Source: Caryophanon tenue (lineage in GTDB: Bacteria; Bacillota; Bacilli; Bacillales_A; Planococcaceae). From it: 64,000 bases of DNA. This document shows positions 1 to 8,201 of this stretch, one piece after another. The position numbers were made by a program, and so were the translations under genes. The notes under the pieces are model-generated. The model was not told the DNA's origin. It was given only the letters and a program-made list of their open reading frames with translations, and ran no database searches. The stretch is from the NCBI RefSeq assembly GCF_001700315.1, contig NZ_MASJ01000001.1, positions 1 to 64,000 of the forward strand. The letters are read 5' to 3'. The number at the start of each line of letters is the position of its first letter. Within the stretch, counting starts at the first letter, position 1.

Positions 1-31
1 GGTAACACGGGTTCGAATCCCGTACGGGTCA
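1..31 (+). tRNA. tRNA-Glu (UUC), 3' part only
   Basis: The window opens inside a tRNA. Visible are the variable loop, a 5-bp T stem (7-11 with 19-23) around TTCGAAT, the 3' acceptor strand ACGGGTC (24-30) and discriminator A31. CCA is not encoded. The acceptor strand and the GGTAAC segment before the T stem match Bacillus tRNA-Glu(UUC) as I remember it; the anticodon lies outside the window, so the identity is inferred. A terminator follows at once, so this is the last gene of its transcript. Confidence 0.8.
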
Positions 32-35
32 TACG

Positions 36-73
36 AAAAAAGCGCGTAGCATTTATTGCTGCGTGCTTTTTTA
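36..73 (+). terminator. Rho-independent terminator after tRNA-Glu
   Basis: A 10-bp stem (41-50 with 58-67, two G-T pairs), a 7-nt loop and a T run, with an A run on the 5' side. It ends the tRNA transcript. Confidence 0.85.
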
Positions 74-90
74 TTATTTAGGGAAATTAG

Positions 91-471
91 ATTGAATGGA
101 ATTGGGCGGCAATGAAGTTCGACTATCAGGAAAAACCGTTCGAGTTTGCGAACATATAAAATAACGGAAAAGATGTATTAGACAAACCATTATGCCCGTA
201 AAGACTGAGAAATCGGCAAGCTATACATGAAATGCCTACGCCTGTTACAACCTTTTATCAATAGGCACATTACGGCTAGTTAACTAAGAACAATGCTATT
301 CAAATAAAGCACGATGAAAACGACGTTATTTTAGAAATTCATTATAAAATCAACCTGAGTAGCTGTATTTTTGGCAATGGGACTAGAGGAAAAGGACCAG
401 TAAAATGGTCGAACGGCTCATTATTAGTGAGAGTGGTTTACAAAGTGCAGGAAATGGCAATTTTAAATTAA
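91..471 (+). pseudogene. Possible decayed reading frame between tRNA-Glu and the CorA-like gene
   Basis: This 410-base stretch has no intact gene. One frame reads protein-like segments broken by stops, including TAA at 157-159 and TAG at 277-279, and ends in a 63-codon open stretch (280-468, stop 469-471) without a plausible start. That stretch includes GNGTRGKGPVKWSNGS. I do not recognise the family. It may be the remnant of a small gene left beside the tRNA, or chance; the evidence is only frame continuity and residue composition. Confidence 0.25.
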
Positions 472-484
472 GAGGTGACGCTTT

Positions 485-1918
485 ATGAAGTTAGAGTCAA
501 TTAATATAGAAGAAACCGAACTCATCTTTTATTATCCAGTGACGTACCGAATGTCAAAGCGACAGGAGCTACTCGATATGTTGAGCGTATATGAATATGA
601 GTTCTTTTCGTTAGAGGATGAAGAGAAGCGTCAAGCATATTACGGCGGGCATACGATATCGCATCAAGCATTACAACAATTTTTTTACCCGTTTTTAGAA
701 GATAAGCTGTTTCCAGAAAAGCCGGAGCATCGTAGCTTTAGTCGTTTTTCAAAAGCTTTTTATGAAAATGGGGTAATGGACGTTCGAGGGAAGTCTGTGC
801 CTTTTACGTTAAGCAGTGTGGATTTAACGCTAGCGCCATTTGGTTTAGCGTTTATAGCGGTGCGTATTGTGTTACATGAGCGAACGCGCCTTAGTGATGT
901 GCTTGATTTTTGTCATTTTTTCCGTGTGCTTGTGCCACATTTAGACGAGGAAAAAGGCGCGCTATATACGTATAATGGCAATTCTTATTCTCGTGTGGAC
1001 CATTTATTAAAAACCGAGTGTTATCCATTTTTAGAACAGTTTTTTGTTGATTATGAAAAGCTCGGTAAACATTATTCGCATATGCCATTTTTTGAAGATG
1101 AGCGCATGTTTGTGAGCGGCTTTTTGCGTACTGAACAAGGACAGCAGATTGATGAAACAATGCTGTTTCGCTTAGGGCAGCTAAATGGTACCGATGAACA
1201 AAATGAACCATTTATATCGACGAGTAATCCCGAATATGTCAAACGTTATTTAGAGAAGCATTTGTTAGATAGATGGGCGCCGCATACGTACCAGATCACA
1301 TCGAATGCCGCACATATGCAAATTACAAATCAATCAAAGGAAGACGCGGAAGTGCGTGTCTGTGAATTTTATAGCGTCGGTTATTATAATGTGCTGATTC
1401 ATTTCTTTTATAAAATTATGCTACTTAAATTATCATTCGAGCATAGTGAAATTCGGTGGGGCAAAGATAAATATGTCGTCGATGAATTGATTGAAACGAT
1501 TACGAAATTTGCGTCCCGTTATTATTTTGATGAAGTTGTTGTAAGAACAGAGGGACGTGAAACATCGAATTTACTGCGTCAGCACTTTCGCATTCATGAG
1601 CAGTATGAGGAGATTCGCGAAACACTGGATGAGCTGTATCGTTTACAAGAGGATCAAGAAGATGAACGCCAAAGTCGCTTCCTTTTTATTTTAACGGTGT
1701 ATACCGTTGTATCAGGTATATACGGTATGAATTTAATTATTGAAGATTGGCAAGGTTCGATTGCGTGGGATAAAATGGCTGGTTATACAGTCTTTGAATG
1801 GATTGCATGGTTGCTCGGAATTACAGGTATTTTATTATCAGCAACAATTGTTGGTCGTTCGCTTTACCGAGGTGTGACGAATTTTATGGAGAAAAAGCGC
1901 CGTGAAAAGTGGGAATAA
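485..1918 (+). CDS. CorA-like membrane protein with YGMN motif
   Basis: A 477-residue protein with a long soluble N-terminal part (about 1-390) and two C-terminal membrane segments (about 396-415 and 435-456). The first ends in YGMN (413-416), and a charged tail follows the second. Two terminal helices with a GMN signature at the end of the first are the hallmark of CorA-type magnesium/divalent-cation channels. Classical CorA proteins are near 316 residues, so the N-terminal part here is longer and I do not recognise it; an ion-channel role is inferred from the C-terminus alone. The ATG at 485 has GAGGTG seven bases upstream. It is a single-gene unit closed by a strong terminator. Confidence 0.6.
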   Translation: MKLESINIEETELIFYYPVTYRMSKRQELLDMLSVYEYEFFSLEDEEKRQAYYGGHTISHQALQQFFYPFLEDKLFPEKPEHRSFSRFSKAFYENGVMDVRGKSVPFTLSSVDLTLAPFGLAFIAVRIVLHERTRLSDVLDFCHFFRVLVPHLDEEKGALYTYNGNSYSRVDHLLKTECYPFLEQFFVDYEKLGKHYSHMPFFEDERMFVSGFLRTEQGQQIDETMLFRLGQLNGTDEQNEPFISTSNPEYVKRYLEKHLLDRWAPHTYQITSNAAHMQITNQSKEDAEVRVCEFYSVGYYNVLIHFFYKIMLLKLSFEHSEIRWGKDKYVVDELIETITKFASRYYFDEVVVRTEGRETSNLLRQHFRIHEQYEEIRETLDELYRLQEDQEDERQSRFLFILTVYTVVSGIYGMNLIIEDWQGSIAWDKMAGYTVFEWIAWLLGITGILLSATIVGRSLYRGVTNFMEKKRREKWE

Positions 1919-1924
1919 CAGCGG

Positions 1925-1958
1925 GAGGTATTCGTTTGTAAACGAATGCCTCTTTTTT
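1925..1958 (+). terminator. Rho-independent terminator after CorA-like gene
   Basis: A 13-bp stem (1925-1937 with 1940-1952, one G-T pair), a 2-nt closing loop and six T. Confidence 0.9.
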
Positions 1959-1962
1959 ATGC

Positions 1963-1993
1963 TTGACGTTGCCGTTACGTCAACGTTTATGAT
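1963..1993 (+). promoter_or_regulatory. MerR-type promoter with 19-bp spacer and dyad operator
   Basis: The -35 TTGACG (1963-1968) and -10 TATGAT (1988-1993) are separated by 19 bp rather than 17. The spacer region holds the inverted repeat TTGACGT (1963-1969) / ACGTCAA (1977-1983). An over-long spacer with an internal dyad is the known architecture of promoters untwisted by MerR-family activators, and the MerR gene starts 21 bp downstream. Autoregulation is inferred. Confidence 0.75.
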
Positions 1994-2014
1994 AGCTATA
2001 AGGAGGCAGTAGTC

Positions 2015-2770
2015 ATGTATACAATTAAACAATTAGCCGATTTATCGGGTGTAACGACACGCACATTACGGCATTATGACGCGATTGGTTTATTCCAACC
2101 GACGAGCTACAGTGACGCAGGCTATCGGCTTTATGCACCTGAGCAAACATTAGTGCTACAGCAAATTTTATTGTACCGCGATATGGGCTTGTCGCTTCCG
2201 CAAATCCAAGCGTTCATTACCGATGAGCAGTTTTCGTTAGAGCAAGCGTTACAAAATCATTATGTAGCATTACAACAGCAAGCTAAACAACTGGAGCAAA
2301 AGATGCATACTGTTGAAAAAACATTACAGTATATAAAGGGAGAGGTTACGATGACACAGCATGAACAATTTGAAGGTTTTAAAAAGCAGCAAATCGAGCA
2401 AAATGAACAAGCATACGGACAGGAGATTCGCCAAAAATACGGTGAGGAATCAGTGATGGCCGCGTATGGCAAGATGAAGGATATGACCGAGGTACAATAC
2501 GAGGCAGCACAACGGTTAGAAAGCCAAGTATTTAGCTTACTACGAGATATGCTTGTGGCGCAGGATGACGAAACGATGCTTGAAATTGCAGAACTGCATA
2601 AGCGTTGGTTAAGCATGTATTGGCCGAAATATACAACAGTCGCACATGCAGGACTTGCATCGATGTACATTGCGGATGAGCGCTTTACTGCGTATTATGA
2701 TGAGCGTGCAGGAGTAGGGGCAACACAGTTACTTTACGAGGCGATTATGCGTTATACGTCACGTGCCTAA
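2015..2770 (+). CDS. MerR-family activator with TipAS-type ligand domain (Mta/TipAL-like)
   Basis: A 251-residue regulator. Residues 1-70 form a MerR winged helix (GVTTRTLRHYDAIGLF, then DAGYRLY), followed by a coiled-coil linker (about 75-110). The rest resembles the TipAS antibiotic-binding domain of TipAL and B. subtilis Mta, which bind hydrophobic drugs and activate multidrug transporters. Length matches those proteins (about 250-257). The start has AAGGAGG upstream. No transporter lies next to it, so its target may be only its own promoter or lie elsewhere. An internal ATG near residue 113 could make a free TipAS form, as known for TipAS, but this is not shown. Confidence 0.85.
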   Translation: MYTIKQLADLSGVTTRTLRHYDAIGLFQPTSYSDAGYRLYAPEQTLVLQQILLYRDMGLSLPQIQAFITDEQFSLEQALQNHYVALQQQAKQLEQKMHTVEKTLQYIKGEVTMTQHEQFEGFKKQQIEQNEQAYGQEIRQKYGEESVMAAYGKMKDMTEVQYEAAQRLESQVFSLLRDMLVAQDDETMLEIAELHKRWLSMYWPKYTTVAHAGLASMYIADERFTAYYDERAGVGATQLLYEAIMRYTSRA

Positions 2771-2831
2771 ATGTTTGAACATGCCTCATTGTTGGGAATG
2801 AAAAATACAACGATGAAGGAGGCAGATGACA

Positions 2832-3170
2832 ATGACTGATGAACAATTAAAAACATTACAAGCGCAATTACTTGCTGAGAAAGAGGCGCTAGAAGCAGGG
2901 ATTACGATGCATGAGGACGACGGCGAAAATGTTGAGCTAGAGGCGGTTGATAATCATCCTGCTGACCAAGCAACGGATTTAGCCGATGAATATGTCGACC
3001 AAGCGCTTGAAGAGTTTCGGGAAGAGGATTTAGAAAAGGTCGAGATTGCATTACAGGCGATAAAAGACGGGACATATGGTACGTGCACAGTTTGTGGTGA
3101 GCCGATTCCATATGAGCGTTTAGAAGCTGTGCCAACCGCTTTAACGTGCGTTGAGCATGCATCTGCATAA
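2832..3170 (+). CDS. yteA: TraR/DksA-type zinc-finger protein (YteA-like, short)
   Basis: A 112-residue acidic protein. An N-terminal helical region is followed by a C-terminal finger, TCTVCGEPIPYERLEAVP, and then TCVEH. DksA/TraR proteins have a C4 finger on a coiled coil; here the last ligand is His (C-x2-H), as in B. subtilis YteA-type proteins. In B. subtilis yteA also lies beside menF, which supports the name, though YteA there is, as I recall, longer. I chose the ATG at 2832 because GAAGGAGG lies eight bases upstream; the ATG at 2826 is too close to it. The role is probably a general-stress or RNA-polymerase-associated factor, not proven. Confidence 0.7.
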   Translation: MTDEQLKTLQAQLLAEKEALEAGITMHEDDGENVELEAVDNHPADQATDLADEYVDQALEEFREEDLEKVEIALQAIKDGTYGTCTVCGEPIPYERLEAVPTALTCVEHASA

Positions 3171-3180
3171 AATAAAGAAG

Positions 3181-3218
3181 ACGTGAGCAATGCTTTTTCG
3201 TATTGCTGACGTTTTTTA
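3181..3218 (+). terminator. Rho-independent terminator after yteA-like gene
   Basis: An 11-bp stem (3181-3191 with 3202-3212, one G-G mismatch) followed by a T run. It separates yteA from the men genes. Confidence 0.8.
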
Positions 3219-3356
3219 TTTTGTTTGTATTTTTCTTGTGACATTCTAAACATCAAAACAAGGCGAACTGCGTAATATGTGTTAAAATAGAATGCGAACG
3301 ATTGGACGAACGTGATGCTCATAACACAGCATCATTTTTATTGGAGGTTATTTTTT

Positions 3357-4727
3357 ATGCAAGCTAAGTGGTTACAAGCCACTACAGAAGGATTAACAAA
3401 ACCTACTTTATATATGGAAACAATTGAGGTAGCGAATCTTTCTGCATTATCGTTTTTTGCGGCAGGACAAGCATCTTATCAGCAAAAACGATTTTATTGG
3501 CAAAATCGAGAAAAAACTTTAACGCTTGTTGGTCTTGGTCATGCATATACAATTACACATCAAGGTGAGCATGAACGTTTTACAACAGTAGAACAGCAAT
3601 GGCAACAATTAACGCAATCTATGCATAAAGAAGGCGTGGCACATGTACAACCGATGCTATTTGGTGGTTTTACATTTGACCCGGCAAATATAATTGCGAG
3701 TGAATGGGCAACGTTTCCGGATGCCTTTTTTGCGCTTGCAACATTTCAGTTTGTTGAGCGTGACGGACGTAGCTACGTAACGATTCAAACGGTAACGAAC
3801 GCTCAAGTAGACGACAAAACGATACAAGCATTGCGCGATGAACGCGATGCGCTGATTCAACAAGCACAGCAGCAAGTAAGCTATAAAAAACCGGTAGCAA
3901 CAAGCTATTTTGAGCCACATAAAATTGAATATTTAGCATCGATTGACCGTGTAACGGACTTAATTCAGCAGCAACAGGCAGAAAAGGTCGTAATTGCGCG
4001 TCCACTGGCTTTAACGTTTGATGAAGCGGTATTACCGGAGCAAACGATGGCACAAGTTTTATCAGAACAGCCAAATAGCTATTTATTTGGCTTAGAGCAT
4101 GAAGAGTTATTTTTCTTCGGAGCGTCACCAGAACGTCTTGTAAAGGTCGATAATAAACAGGCGTATTCATCATGTGTAGCGGGTTCGATTAAGCGCGGCA
4201 CAACGGATGAGGAAGATGCACAGTTAGGGCAGACATTGCTACAAGATGCGAAAAATTTAGGTGAACATCAGTATGTCGTTGATATGATTGCGGATACCTT
4301 TAAAAGACATTGTACTGAAGTAGATTTACCGACAGGCCCACAGCTATTAAAAATTCGTGATATTCAGCATTTATTTACACCAGTAGAAGGTCGTTTACGT
4401 AACGAAGCGACGATTTTAAGTTTAGTACAGCATTTACATCCAACACCTGCATTAGGCGGCGTACCGCGAGAGGCAGCCATGTCGATTATTCGCGAGTACG
4501 AGCCAATGAACCGTGGTTTATACGCAGCGCCAATTGGTTGGTTAGATGCGGAAGGTAACGGTGAGTTTGCAGTGGCGATTCGTTCTGCAGCTATTACGAA
4601 TAAAGATGCATATTTATATGCAGGTGGTGGCATTGTAGCAGATTCAGAGGCGCAGTCAGAATATGAGGAAACATTGGTGAAATTTAGACCAATGTTACGT
4701 GCATTAGGAGGCAAAATTGATGAGTAA
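3357..4727 (+). CDS. menF: Isochorismate synthase MenF
   Basis: A 456-residue chorismate-utilising enzyme converting chorismate to isochorismate, the first committed step of menaquinone synthesis. The C-terminal catalytic domain shows CVAGSIKRGTTDEEDAQ, LGEHQYVVDMI, TPALGGVPREAA and EYEPMNRGLYAAPIGW, all typical of the isochorismate/anthranilate synthase family. The start is the ATG at 3357, nine bases after GGAGG; an in-frame ATG at 3312 has no such site. The gene overlaps menD by 8 bases, so the two are translationally coupled. It heads the men operon. Salicylate or enterobactin-type isochorismate synthase is excluded by the menD-H-B-E context. Confidence 0.95.
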   Translation: MQAKWLQATTEGLTKPTLYMETIEVANLSALSFFAAGQASYQQKRFYWQNREKTLTLVGLGHAYTITHQGEHERFTTVEQQWQQLTQSMHKEGVAHVQPMLFGGFTFDPANIIASEWATFPDAFFALATFQFVERDGRSYVTIQTVTNAQVDDKTIQALRDERDALIQQAQQQVSYKKPVATSYFEPHKIEYLASIDRVTDLIQQQQAEKVVIARPLALTFDEAVLPEQTMAQVLSEQPNSYLFGLEHEELFFFGASPERLVKVDNKQAYSSCVAGSIKRGTTDEEDAQLGQTLLQDAKNLGEHQYVVDMIADTFKRHCTEVDLPTGPQLLKIRDIQHLFTPVEGRLRNEATILSLVQHLHPTPALGGVPREAAMSIIREYEPMNRGLYAAPIGWLDAEGNGEFAVAIRSAAITNKDAYLYAGGGIVADSEAQSEYEETLVKFRPMLRALGGKIDE

Positions 4728-6435
4728 TCGTCAAGTGTTAACACAATACGTGTATCAAATTGCAGCAACGCTTTATGCAGGTGGCGTACGTGATGTTGTT
4801 GTGAGCCCAGGCTCGCGTTCGACACCGCTTGCATATGCGTTTGCATCCGCAAATGACTTAATATTACATCGTCAAGTGGACGAGCGTGCAGCCGCATTTT
4901 ATGCATTAGGTTTAGCGAAAGCATCAGGAAAACCGGTTGTGCTTCTTTGTACATCAGGTACAGCAGCCGCAAACTATTTTCCAGCGATTATTGAAGCGAA
5001 ATATGCGTGTGTGCCACTCATTGTGTTAACGGCAGACCGCCCGCATGAATTACGTGAAGTTGGTGCGCCGCAAGCGATTGACCAAGTGCAATTATACGGT
5101 CAGCATGTGAAGTGGTCGGTTGATTTTCCGATTCCAGATGAAGCGCCGCAAACATTGCCATTCATTACACAGCATACAGCACGCGCAGTATTAACAGCGA
5201 TGTCCGCACCGTATGGACCAGTGCATATGAATGTGCCGTTCCGCGAGCCGTTAACGATTGATCTTCAAGAAGTACTACCAGCAGTTAATGTGCAAACATT
5301 TGCTGCAACATTAACACCACCAGTTGAAGCGCAACAAGCACTTTGTGATATTGTTGCGAAAACCGCGCGTGGCTTTATTGTTGTTGGGGAGCAAGCGTTG
5401 CAAACAAATAATGCGCATATATGGGCGTTTATTCGTCAAATGAAATGGCCGGTTTTAGTCGAAAGCTTATCGAATATGCGTGGCAATATTCCACTTGATT
5501 GCCGTGACTATGTGATTGCGACGTATGATGCGATTTTAAAAAGTCCAGAATTTAAAGCAGTTGTGCGACCAGAGACGGTGATTCGTTTCGGTGCACAACC
5601 TGTATCAAAATTTGTGCAATTGTTTATTGAGGAAGCACAGCCAGAGCATTATATTGTTATCGATGAAAATGTGAAGTTCCGTGATTCAATTGCGATGGCA
5701 ACATGTGTCATACAGGCACAAATTGGTGAATGGTTAACGAAGCTACCGATTACGACAGCCATTGAGTCGGCATATGTCGAAGAGTGGCGTGATGTGAATG
5801 AGCTCGCAATGGAATATATCGAGCATTATATTGATGGTGCGGTTGATGAAGGGGCAGCAATGAGCCATTTACTAGCAGGTGTACCGGAAGAAACGGACCT
5901 TTTCGTGAGCAGTAGTATGCCGATTCGCGATATTGATACGTTTTTCTTGCCGACAACACGTGATGTACGTGTATTCGCAAATCGCGGTGCAAACGGCATT
6001 GATGGTGTTGTGTCAACAGCGATTGGCTTTAGTCAGAAAAACGAACGAAACACCGTGCTAGTGATTGGAGATTTAGCCTTTTTACACGATATAAGCGGCT
6101 TACTGGCAACGCGTTATCAGGCGTGTAATTTAGATATTGTTGTGATGAATAATGATGGTGGAGGTATCTTCTCGTATTTACCACAAGCGAAAGTACCACA
6201 GCATTATGAGGAACTGTTTGGTACACCAACTGCTTTAACATTTGAACATATCGCAGCGATGTATAGTTTTGAGCATATCGCTGTGCATAATGTGCAGGAG
6301 CTATATGGCATTATGCAAACGCCACGTACAAAAATTCGTTTAATTGAAGTGTTTACAAACCGCGATGATAATACATTTGCTCACCGCGCATTGTGGCAAC
6401 AAATTATGATGGGGATTAAAACATGGCAAAGCTAA
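4720..6435 (+). CDS. menD: SEPHCHC synthase MenD
   Basis: A 571-residue thiamine-diphosphate enzyme that joins 2-oxoglutarate to isochorismate to give SEPHCHC in the menaquinone pathway. Seen are the N-terminal SPGSRSTPLAYAF and TSGTAAANYFPA segments and, near residue 450, VIGDLAFLHDISGL followed by VVMNNDGGGIFSYLPQ, the ThDP/Mg2+-binding region. ATG 4720 has AGGAGG (4706-4711) upstream; a TTG one codon earlier is less likely. It overlaps menF by 8 bases and menH by 13, indicating one polycistronic message. Confidence 0.96.
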   Translation: MSNRQVLTQYVYQIAATLYAGGVRDVVVSPGSRSTPLAYAFASANDLILHRQVDERAAAFYALGLAKASGKPVVLLCTSGTAAANYFPAIIEAKYACVPLIVLTADRPHELREVGAPQAIDQVQLYGQHVKWSVDFPIPDEAPQTLPFITQHTARAVLTAMSAPYGPVHMNVPFREPLTIDLQEVLPAVNVQTFAATLTPPVEAQQALCDIVAKTARGFIVVGEQALQTNNAHIWAFIRQMKWPVLVESLSNMRGNIPLDCRDYVIATYDAILKSPEFKAVVRPETVIRFGAQPVSKFVQLFIEEAQPEHYIVIDENVKFRDSIAMATCVIQAQIGEWLTKLPITTAIESAYVEEWRDVNELAMEYIEHYIDGAVDEGAAMSHLLAGVPEETDLFVSSSMPIRDIDTFFLPTTRDVRVFANRGANGIDGVVSTAIGFSQKNERNTVLVIGDLAFLHDISGLLATRYQACNLDIVVMNNDGGGIFSYLPQAKVPQHYEELFGTPTALTFEHIAAMYSFEHIAVHNVQELYGIMQTPRTKIRLIEVFTNRDDNTFAHRALWQQIMMGIKTWQS

Positions 6436-7238
6436 CGATTGGCAGTGTTGATTACGCATATACAGTTTGGCATGAACAGTGTGAACAGACAATTGTTTGT
6501 TTGCACGGTTTTACCGGCACGAAGGACACATGGGCGCAGTTTGCAGAAGCGTTGCCGACTACGCGCATTATTGCCGTCGATTTAATTGGGCATGGTCATA
6601 CATCTGCACCGATGGATACGGTATTATATACGGCTGAGGCACAAGTTGATAGTTTACGTCAGTTTTTCGATACACTTCAGCTACGTTCGGTTATTTTGCT
6701 TGGCTACTCAATGGGCGGGCGTCTCGCGTTAAGTTTTGCGACGCGCTATCCACAGTATGTTGAACAACTTATTCTTGAAAGTGCATCACCTGGGCTTGCC
6801 GATGACCAAGCACGCGCTGAGCGAAAAGAAGCGGATGACGCACTTGCACAACGCATTGAGCAGGATGGTGTTGAAGCGTTTGTTAATACATGGGAAAACA
6901 TTCCACTTTTTGCGACACAAAAACATTTGCCCGCTGCTGTACAACAAGCGGTGCGACAAGAGCGTTTATCGCAGCGCTCGCATGGATTAGCAAATAGTTT
7001 ACGTGGTTTTGGTACAGGTGTACAGCCTTCTAACTGGCATGTATTGGATACATTAACAATGCCTGTGTTACTGCTAACAGGTGCGCATGATGAAAAATTT
7101 TGCGTGCTTGCTGAAAAAATGGAAAAGCATCTAGAAAACGTTACACATCTTGTAATTCCTGACGTTGGACATGCAATTCATGTGGAAAATCTCACACAAT
7201 TTGCTACAATGGTAAAGGAAGCAATTTCGCTTACGTGA
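6423..7238 (+). CDS. menH: SHCHC synthase MenH (alpha/beta hydrolase)
   Basis: A 271-residue alpha/beta-hydrolase that eliminates pyruvate from SEPHCHC to give SHCHC. Visible are the oxyanion-region HGFTGTKDTW, the nucleophile elbow GYSMGGR (Ser near 97), a late acid region GAHDEKF and the catalytic His in VGHAIHVEN. It begins inside menD (13-base overlap). Its family alone would leave the substrate open, but its place between menD and menB, as in B. subtilis (ytxM), makes MenH the clear call. Confidence 0.93.
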   Translation: MAKLTIGSVDYAYTVWHEQCEQTIVCLHGFTGTKDTWAQFAEALPTTRIIAVDLIGHGHTSAPMDTVLYTAEAQVDSLRQFFDTLQLRSVILLGYSMGGRLALSFATRYPQYVEQLILESASPGLADDQARAERKEADDALAQRIEQDGVEAFVNTWENIPLFATQKHLPAAVQQAVRQERLSQRSHGLANSLRGFGTGVQPSNWHVLDTLTMPVLLLTGAHDEKFCVLAEKMEKHLENVTHLVIPDVGHAIHVENLTQFATMVKEAISLT

Positions 7239-7294
7239 AAATTTAAACCACTTTGTTTTTATGGACACAAATTCAATTTTAGGAGGAACTATTC

Positions 7295-8113
7295 ATGACT
7301 CGTGAATGGACTACGCTTCATACATATGAAGATATTAAGTATGAGCTATACAACGGCATCGCAAAAATTACGATTAACCGTCCAGAAGTACGCAATGCAT
7401 TCCGCCCGAAAACAACGGCTGAAATGATTGACGCATTCTCTCGTGCACGTGACGATGAGCGCGTTGGTGTAATTATTTTAACAGGTGAAGGTGAGCATGC
7501 ATTCTGTTCAGGCGGCGACCAAAAAGTACGCGGCCATGGCGGTTATGTAGGCGACGACCAAATCCCTCGTTTAAACGTATTAGATTTACAAACATTAATT
7601 CGTAAAATTCCAAAGCCAGTTGTGGCGATGGTAGCTGGTTATGCAATCGGTGGTGGTCACGTATTACACGTAGTATGTGATTTAACAATCGCTGCAGACA
7701 ATGCAAAATTCGGTCAAACAGGACCAAAAGTTGGTTCATTCGATGCTGGTTACGGTTCAGGCTACTTAGCACGTATCGTAGGTCACAAAAAAGCGCGTGA
7801 AATCTGGTATTTATGCCGTCAATACGGTGCACAAGAAGCGCTTGATATGGGCTTAGTAAACACAGTTGTTCCTTACGCACAGCTTGAAGATGAAACAGTA
7901 CAATGGTGTGAAGAGATGTTACAAATGTCTCCAACAGCTTTACGTTTCTTAAAAGCTGCAATGAACGCAGATACAGACGGTTTAGCAGGTATCCAGCAAT
8001 TAGCTGGTGACGCGACACTTCTTTACTACACAACAGATGAAGCAAAAGAAGGCCGTGACGCATTCAAAGAAAAACGTCAACCTGACTTCGGTCAATTCCC
8101 ACGTTTCCCTTGA
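7295..8113 (+). CDS. menB: 1,4-Dihydroxy-2-naphthoyl-CoA synthase MenB
   Basis: A 272-residue crotonase-fold enzyme that closes the naphthoquinone ring of o-succinylbenzoyl-CoA. The signature [17 protein letters not shown], the central [16 protein letters not shown] and [19 protein letters not shown] are diagnostic for MenB against other crotonases. AGGAGG sits nine bases before the ATG. A 56-base gap separates it from menH. Codon choice looks more biased than in menH or menE (many repeated CGT/GGT/CCA codons), suggesting high expression. Confidence 0.97.
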   Translation: MTREWTTLHTYEDIKYELYNGIAKITINRPEVRNAFRPKTTAEMIDAFSRARDDERVGVIILTGEGEHAFCSGGDQKVRGHGGYVGDDQIPRLNVLDLQTLIRKIPKPVVAMVAGYAIGGGHVLHVVCDLTIAADNAKFGQTGPKVGSFDAGYGSGYLARIVGHKKAREIWYLCRQYGAQEALDMGLVNTVVPYAQLEDETVQWCEEMLQMSPTALRFLKAAMNADTDGLAGIQQLAGDATLLYYTTDEAKEGRDAFKEKRQPDFGQFPRFP

Positions 8114-8138
8114 TTTAGCGGCATGATAGAATAAAGGT

Positions 8139-8179
8139 AGGGAGCTTGTTACGCCAGTAGCAAGGTCCCTTTCTTTCAT
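8139..8179 (+). terminator. Possible attenuating hairpin between menB and menE
   Basis: A 10-bp stem (8139-8148 with 8161-8170, one mismatch) followed by TTTCTTTCATTTTG. The T tract is interrupted, so termination is probably partial; it could lower menE relative to menB. Confidence 0.45.
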
Positions 8180-8201
8180 TTTGAAAAAGGAGAGATGAGT
8201 A

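Noticed and set aside
3225-3300. A promoter for menF with -10 TAAAAT (3283-3288)
   Set aside because: No acceptable -35 was found at 16-18 bp; the real promoter cannot be fixed by eye.
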